A stretch of DNA of 64,000 nucleotides from Bettongia penicillata ogilbyi (Eukaryota > Chordata > Mammalia > Diprotodontia > Potoroidae), in NCBI GenBank assembly GCA_023548195.1, contig JAJHZJ010000061.1:9802378-9866377 (forward strand), given 5' to 3'. Both the position numbers and the translations under genes were made by a program. The notes under the pieces are model-generated. The model had not been told where the DNA came from, searched no databases, and saw nothing but the letters and a program-made list of their open reading frames with translations. This document shows, one piece after another, positions 58,610 through 64,000 of the stretch (position 1 is its first letter; the number at the start of each line of letters is the position of its first letter).

Positions 58610-58775
58610 TCAAGTCAAATGAATAAGTATTTATTAACCGTTTATTTAAGTAAGTACTTAAGGAGTTATTAAGCATTTACAGAAACCATTCTAAATGCTA
58701 GGGATACAAATATAAGCAAAAAAGAAAGCTAGTCTTTGTTTTCAGAGAGCTTATATTCTAATGGGGGAGGTGAAA
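58610..58775 (+). repeat. MIR/L3-like repeat
   Basis: ATGAATAAGTATTTATTAAC, ATGCTAGGGATACAAATATA and AGAGAGCTTATATTCTAATG; same family as 37195 and 42305. Confidence 0.65.
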
Positions 58776-59164
58776 ATGGGAAAAATGAAGGATGACTGAT
58801 TTTAGGCTCTTCCTCGAAAAGGATGTTTCAGGATGAACTCACCAATGGGAGAAGAGGACTTGCAGGAGTGGAGGGAGAAGGCAGCTGGGGTATGGTGAGG
58901 ACAAAGCATGGTGGCAGATCACTTGTGGGTAATGGTGAGATCCACGTGTGATAATTCCTGTGGTTGAGGTGGAGTGAAAGGTCATGGGATTTTGGAGGCT
59001 GAGGAATTGGGGGCTGAGAGAGTTTGAGGGAACATTTTTTAACCTACTGTCTTCTCTATATCATCTTGGTAAATACATTTACTAAAAGGAAATTGAGACT
59101 ACTACCTGATAGTAAGTGGGGAACATAATCATGGAGGTTTATGAGTAAAGTACTAACCACAAAG

Positions 59165-59330
59165 TGATCAAAGAGAGTCAAAGGAGCCATATATGCAAAA
59201 ATATTTATAGCAGCTCCTTTCATAGTAACCTATAACTGGAAACTAAGGGGTTGCCTACCTATTAAGGAATGGCAAAAAATATGCTAAATGAATGCAATGA
59301 AACATTATTGTGTCACAAGAAATAATAAAA
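59165..59330 (+). mobile_element. L1 ORF2 3' scrap, sense
   Basis: TATGCAAAAATATTTATAGC, AGCTCCTTTCATAGTAACCT, ATAACTGGAAACTAAGGGGT, TGCCTACCTATTAAGGAATG and TGAAACATTATTGTGTCACA correspond to the 'KLFIAALFVVAQNWKSRGCP' to 'MEYYCA' part of L1 ORF2 seen intact on the - strand at 7993-8345. Too decayed to code. Confidence 0.75.
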
Positions 59331-59894
59331 TGGGGAGTTTCAGAGGAATCTTAACTCTGTGAGTTAATGTAGAGAGAAAGGAGCTTAGTAACTCATTAGT
59401 TTTAAAAGATTTCATAGAGTAACTTACGCTGTTAACATGTGAACAGCCTAAGTTCACATGTTATCTCTCACTCCTGTTTCATAAAAGGTCCATCCACCTT
59501 CTTTTCTAATCCTTACTCTATGTTTATTTCCTCAATGATACCTCTTATGCCACTTCTTAAGCTTAGGTTATTACTTGAATAGGCAATTGCTCTCTTGCAC
59601 CCACCAACTAACTCTGGATTCACTGGCACTTTTGATGTTCTACTATTGAGAAATTCTATCAGTACTTCATTGTGATGGTAAGATGACCCTGGGTCTCTGA
59701 AGGCTATGCTCATGGAGCACAAGCTCTAGAAATTTCTACCAACTTGGAAAGGGCTCAAGTTCAGCCCTGGCAACAGGATAGGTCTGTTTTTCCAAGGACT
59801 AGCCTAGTCAAGTATGGAAAGGTTCAGCTCCAGGAGGTTGGCAACTAGGTAATGAATTCTTCTACCACTGAAACTCTTGAAAAGAAAAGGAAAT

Positions 59895-60640
59895 ACAATC
59901 CAGCCCTTGGTTCTTTGTCCCTCTTCTGCTTCTGCTTCTGTCATGGCAGTGACGGTGACAGAAAAAGAGGTAGGAGATGTTAAGGATGAATTTTTAGATT
60001 ATCTATAGGTATTAACGTAACTGTTGATGCTCTAAATGTGAGATTCTTGTCCAGGGCCCAGTGAGTAGTGCACATTCTACTGGAGGAATTGGGTGATATC
60101 AATCTTAACATTTTAGATATAAATGGAACCAAAAGAAGGGAGGAAGTTCCAGCTAAATGGAAGGATGGCTCACACATTCCTCCATACAAAGGAGTCATTT
60201 GTCATTTGTTTTATTGTTAAAGAAACACAACTTTCTATACCCATCTGGTCATCTTGCACTGCAGGGCTCATGATAAATATCTGCAAAAAGATCACCATGA
60301 AAATATTTGCAGCCTATACATCAAAATTTGTTGTAGAAAAAGAAGAAAAGGTACAGAAATTTTGAAAGAACATGACAAGGTTCCTCCAAATTCAAGCAAC
60401 ATCTTCTTTGGTACTTTGGTGCCTTCAATGCAAAGGTAGAAATGGATGAGGATGGCAATATGGTTTTGCACATTGGAAGATACGGTTCAGGAGTTAGGGA
60501 TACTAGAGGATAAAGGCCTATAGGCTATACAGAAGCTTCACAACTGTCTACATCATGAATACTTTTTTTTGAGAAAACAATTGGAAATGCTGGATATAGC
60601 AAATCTTGAATAACATTGCCAAAAATAAAATGGATTAAAA
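59895..60640 (+). pseudogene. Unidentified gene-like relic, possibly a processed pseudogene
   Basis: Pyrimidine-rich leader (TTTGTCCCTCTTCTGCTTCT), then ATGGCAGTGACGGTGACAGA and partly open frames with protein-like sense (for example EEVPAKWKDGSHIPPYKGVI at 60145-60210, and KVEMDEDGNMVLHIGRYGSG at about 60430-60500), broken by several stops and frame changes. It ends AAAATAAAATGGATTAAAAC just before a LINE. No introns are evident. I cannot match it to a family; it may be chance. Confidence 0.3.
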
Positions 60641-61233
60641 CTTGGAAAAGAGGGGGAGGAGCCAAGATGGAGGAGTAGAAAGATACACATATGCTTAGCT
60701 CTTACCCCACAGCCCATAAAATACCTGTAAGGAAGAACTCTCAACAAATTCTAGAGCAGCAGAAGGAGTGGAGGAGATTTCTGTTCCAGAGAGACCTGAA
60801 AAACCGTGGGAAAGGTCTGGTGAACACTGGGCTCAGAGCAGAGCCCAGCTCTGCCTTGGCCACGTAGCACCAAGAGGAGCAGATCTGAGTAGGCTTCAGG
60901 GATGGAATCTCCAGAGGCAGCACAGGTCCCTCAACCCACAGGAGCCAAAGGTCAGTGAGAGGGTCTTTTCAGCTGGTCAAGAGGGGAACAGGGTGTCCCC
61001 ATAACTCAGGCCCCCTCAGGAGGCAGCCACAGAGGCAGCAGCTGAGCCCTGTGTGGCAGCCCTGTCCCCAGCTGAACTTAGTCTTACACTGAATAGCAGC
61101 CCCATCCCGCCTAAAGCCCTGAGACTTGAGAGCAGCATGTTTGAATCTCTGCCCTCAAGTACTGGCTGGGCAGAACTGGAGATGAGGTGGTTGTAGAGAG
61201 GAAACTCAGAAGTCAAGTCACTGGCTGGGAAAA

Positions 61234-62200
61234 TGCCCCAAAAAAGGAAGAAAAAATAAGACCATAGAAGGTTACTTTCTTAGGGAACAGGTGTCTCCCC
61301 CCCATCCTTTCAGATGAGGAAGAACAAGGCATACAGTCAGAGGAAGTCAAGGCCCTTGCCTCCAAAGGGAACTTAAATTGGACTCAGGCAATAGAAGACC
61401 TTAAAAAACAAGTTAGCAGTTTACTAAAGGAGAACCAAAAAAAAATGCTGAGGAAGATAACAGCTTTAAAAAGAGGCTAACTCAATTGGAAAAAGAGGTC
61501 CAAAAAGCCAACGAGGAGAAGGTGGTTTTTAAAAAGCATAATTAGCCAAATGGAGGACAAGGTTCAAAAGCTCACTGAACAAAATAATTTGTTGAGAGAA
61601 TTGAGTTCAGGGAAATGAATGACTATGAGTTAAACCAAGAAGTTAGTAAACAAAAAAAGGTGCAACAACTCATTGGAAAGACAACTGACCTGGGAAATAG
61701 ATCCAGGAGAAATAATTTAAAAATTATTGGACTACCTGAAAGCCATGATCAAGAAAGGACCCTAGACATTATCTTCCATGAAATTATCAAGGAAAACTGC
61801 CCAGATATTCTAGAACCAGAGGGCAAAATAAATATTGAAAGATTCCACCAATCACCTCCTGAAAGAGACCCAAAGAGAGAAACTCCTAGGAATACTGTGG
61901 CCAAATTTCAGAGTTCCCAGATCAAGGAGAAAATACTGCAAGCAGCTAGAAAGAAACAATTTGAGTACTGTAGAAATACAATCAGGATAACACAGGATCT
62001 GGCAACTTTAACATTAAGGGATCGAAAGGCTTGCAGTGAGATATTTCAGAAGTCAAAGGAACTGGAATTGAAGCCAAGAATCACCTATCCAGCAAATCTG
62101 AATATAATACTTCAAGGGAAAAAATGGTCATTCAGTGATATAGTCAAATTTCAAGATTTCATGTTGAGGAAAAGATTAGATCTGTATTTAAAAATTTGAC
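61234..62200 (+). pseudogene. HAL1 ORF1, second copy, broken
   Basis: The N-terminal and coiled-coil part (61234-61614) is interrupted by stops and indels. From 61615 a 194-codon open stretch covers [50 protein letters not shown] and [20 protein letters not shown]: the RRM-like and C-terminal domains. It shares most residues with the copy at 45431 but keeps the C-terminus that the second stop removes there. Confidence 0.88.
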
Positions 62201-62419
62201 TTCCCAAGACAAGAATCAAGAGAAGCATGAAAAGGTAAACAGAAAAGAAAAATCATAAAAGATTCTCTAAAGCTGAACTGTTTACATTACTACATGGAAA
62301 GAAAATATTTTTAACTCTTGAATCTTTTCTCAGTATTTGGGTAGTTGGAGAGATTGTACATACACACATACACATAGATAGATAGAGAGCACAGGGTGTG
62401 TTATATCAGAAGAGATGAT

Positions 62420-62420
<1 letters not shown>

Positions 62421-62454
<34 letters not shown>
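62421..62454. repeat. (CA)n microsatellite
   Basis: About 15 CA units at the 3' edge of the second HAL1. Confidence 0.97.
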
Positions 62455-62455
<1 letters not shown>

Positions 62456-62459
62456 TTTG

Positions 62460-62612
62460 GTATTGCATCTTCAGGACCACTGGGCCTTTCCATCTCCCCT
62501 ATAAGTATAGTCTTTATTAGAATGTGAGCTCTTTGAGAACAGGGATTGTCTTGTTTTTCTGTTTTTATCCTCAGTGCTTAACACATAGTAAGTAATAAGT
62601 TTTTTTTCTTTC
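62460..62612 (+). repeat. L2-type LINE 3' end
   Basis: TTAGAATGTGAGCTCTTTGA, GAACAGGGATTGTCTTGTTT, TTTATCCTCAGTGCTTAACA, CATAGTAAGTAATAAG. Confidence 0.7.
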
Positions 62613-62814
62613 ATGGTGATGTATAGTAGCCAAAGTTAAGGCTATTTCAGAATATAAACTTATTTATAAAATCTTATGGAGAGAGATAGTAGATTATAAG
62701 CAGCTTTACCTTATAAAACAGCAAGAAACAGTAAAAGGGACAAAAAAATTTAAAGAAAACTTGGCAAGGGAACCAACTTAGGAAAGTCATTCTAAGAATA
62801 TTTAAAGATAAAGC

Positions 62815-64000
62815 TAGGGGGGCAGAGTCAAGAAGGCAGAGTAGAAGCAGGGACCTGCTTGAGCTCTCCCTCCAAACTCTCAAAAAAATAGTAAAAAATA
62901 ACTCTAAACAAATTCTAGAACAACAGAAGTCACAAAATGACAGACAGGTAAATTTCCAGTCCAAGACAATTTGGAAGATCAACGGGAAGGGTCTATCACA
63001 CCAGACTGGGAGTGGAATACAGTCCTGCATGGACCATGCCAGCAAAAGCTCCTGGCTGGAACAGGCCTTAGGGGACTGAATCACTGACAATTGTGGCAGC
63101 TTCCATATTTCTCAACCCACAAACACCAAAGACAGCTTTGAAGGTCAATGAGAAAGATCTCTCGCCTAGATGAGAAGTGAGCATGGTCCAGCTCTAGCAG
63201 CAGCCCTACCCCCAGCCCTAACCCCAGTCCCGACCCGAGGGTGGCTGCTTCTGGAGTCCTTCACTTAATAAAGAGCTCAAAAGTCAAGTAATTGGCTGGA
63301 AAAATGAGCAATCAGGGGAAAAAATCAGACTATGGAATTTTACTTTCTCAGTAAAAAGGTATTTTCTTACAACCTTGGTGAGGAGGAAGATCAAAATATA
63401 CACCCAGAAGAAGATAACAAAGTCAAAGCTCCTGCATCCAAAGCTTCCAAGAAAAACATGAATTGGTCTCAGGCCATGAAAAAGCTCAAAAAGGATTTTG
63501 AAAATCAAGTAAGAGATTTAAAGGAAAAATTGGGAAGAGAAAGGAGAATGATGCAAGAAAATCATGAAAAACGAGTCAATAATTTACTAAAGGAGACCCC
63601 GAAAATGATGATGAAAATAACACCTTTAAAATTAGACTAACCCAAATGGCAAAAGAAGTCCAAAAACCCAACAAGGACAAGAGCTCCTTAAAAAGCAGAA
63701 TGGGCCAAATAGAAAAGAATGTCCAAAAGCTCACTGAAGAAAAGAATTCCTTAAAAATTAGAATAGAGCAAATGGAAGCTAAGGACTTTATGAAAAATCA
63801 AGAAATTATAAAACAAAACCAAAAGAATAAAAAAAAAGACAATGTGAAATATCTCATTGGAAAAATAACTGACCTAGAAAATGGATCCAAAAAATTATTA
63901 GACTATCTAAAAGCCAAGATTAAAAAAAGAGCTTAGACATCATCTTTCAAGAAATGATCAAGGAAAACTGTCCTGATATTCTAGAACCAGAGGGTAAAAT
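62815..64000 (+). mobile_element. ORF1-bearing LINE (L1 or HAL1), third copy, runs off the window
   Basis: It starts AGGGGGGCAGAGTCAAGAAG, GCAGAGTAGAAGCAGGGACC. The 5'UTR runs to about 63304 and ORF1 starts at 63305. It differs in its 5'UTR from the other two copies, so it is another subfamily. Whether ORF2 follows cannot be seen. Antisense to MTUS2. Confidence 0.85.
63305..64000 (+). pseudogene. LINE ORF1, third copy, frameshifted, partial
   Basis: From ATGAGCAATCAGGGGAAAAA the coding sense jumps frame near 63350 and near 63640. Open pieces 63332-63640 and 63646-63936 encode coiled coil (MKKLKKDFENQVRDLKEKLG, EKNVQKLTEEKNSLKIRIEQ) and the start of the RRM region (VKYLIGKITDLENGSKK). Stops and deletions show it is inactive. 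The C-terminal domain lies past the window. Confidence 0.85.

Larger units (their letters stand above)
56440..59030. repeat. Purine-rich dispersed-repeat-like block, class unknown
   Basis: About 2.5 kb with a strong G/A bias on the + strand. Phrases such as ATAGTACATTCCAGGCATGG, GTTAGATTTTGAGGTGTTTC, TAGACATCCAGAATGAAATA, GATCTGGGAGTTATCTGTAC, TGGTCAAGCATGGCGAATGC and AGGAGACCTGGGCATG-like GGGAGACCTGGGCATGTTTG resemble an old mammalian dispersed repeat I have met elsewhere but cannot name. It contains a (GAT)n tract (57337-57366). 58610-58775 is a MIR/L3-like insert. No open frame of note. Confidence 0.45.
60649..62455 (+). mobile_element. HAL1-type LINE, second copy, 3'-truncated and decayed
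   Basis: It starts AGGGGGAGGAGCCAAGATGG, parallel to 44601. The 5'UTR is shorter than in the first copy and lacks the three tandem units. ORF1 begins near 61234 (ATGCCCCAAAAAAGGAAGAA) and is broken by stops and frameshifts early, but 61615-62199 stays open. The 3'UTR is cut after the CA patch (62421-62454). No target-site duplication was found. Antisense to MTUS2. Confidence 0.85.
54533..64000 (-). other. MTUS2: MTUS2 intron (3' part), continuing past the window
   Basis: No further MTUS2 exon is seen upstream, so the next exon lies beyond base 64000. 54560-56430 holds a SINE scrap (54655-54850) and otherwise nothing recognisable. 56440-59030 is a purine-rich repeat-like block, 59165-59330 an L1 scrap, 59895-60640 an unidentified gene-like relic, and 60649-64000 two ORF1-bearing LINEs. 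Confidence 0.75.

Noticed and set aside
61615..62199. A 194-codon intact gene
   Set aside because: It is the C-terminal part of a LINE ORF1 whose N-terminal part is broken by stops and indels.

Overview
This is vertebrate nuclear DNA, almost certainly from a marsupial. The single-copy genes are split by introns with clean GT-AG junctions. The interspersed repeats are ones typical of marsupials: tRNA-derived SINEs, half-LINE (HAL1-type) elements that carry only ORF1, L1 fragments whose ORF2 end reads ...YMNVMEYYCAIRND..., and old L2/MIR/hAT debris. I cannot name the species from sequence alone.

Two protein genes face each other tail to tail. On the + strand, 5962-21313 holds the last eight coding exons of SLC7A1 (CAT1, the high-affinity cationic amino acid transporter). 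All exon phases match, giving 395 C-terminal residues. A long 3'UTR follows, ending best at about 25.6 kb. On the - strand, from 54532 down to 35011, five exons encode the last 199 residues of a MTUS-family microtubule-binding protein. I call it MTUS2 because SLC7A1 and MTUS2 are known convergent neighbours in mammals. Its 3'UTR runs into a repeat-poor stretch of about 7 kb (28.3-35.3 kb). The 5' parts of both genes lie outside the window.

Region by region: 1-5961 is an SLC7A1 intron with L2, L1, hAT-like and SINE remnants. 5962-21313 is SLC7A1 exons and introns, including two copies of a 5S-rRNA-derived repeat and two old antisense L1 fragments. 21314-25.6 kb is the SLC7A1 3'UTR, which contains a fold-back MITE. 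About 25.6-28.8 kb is the gap between the genes. 28.8-35.0 kb is the MTUS2 3'UTR and/or conserved non-coding DNA. 35.0-54.5 kb is MTUS2 exons and repeat-dense introns, including a complete 3-kb HAL1 element with a 15-bp target-site duplication nested inside an L2. 54.5-64 kb is more MTUS2 intron with two further ORF1-bearing LINEs, the last cut by the window edge.

The two genes have unrelated roles: plasma-membrane arginine/lysine/ornithine uptake, and microtubule plus-end binding. Their link is positional. I found no unknown gene system. The most notable non-genic signals are the 5S-derived repeat family, the RNA-pairing hairpin in the SLC7A1 3'UTR, the nearly intact HAL1 with its tandemly repeated 5' region and G-quadruplex-like 3' end, and the repeat-poor block beside MTUS2.
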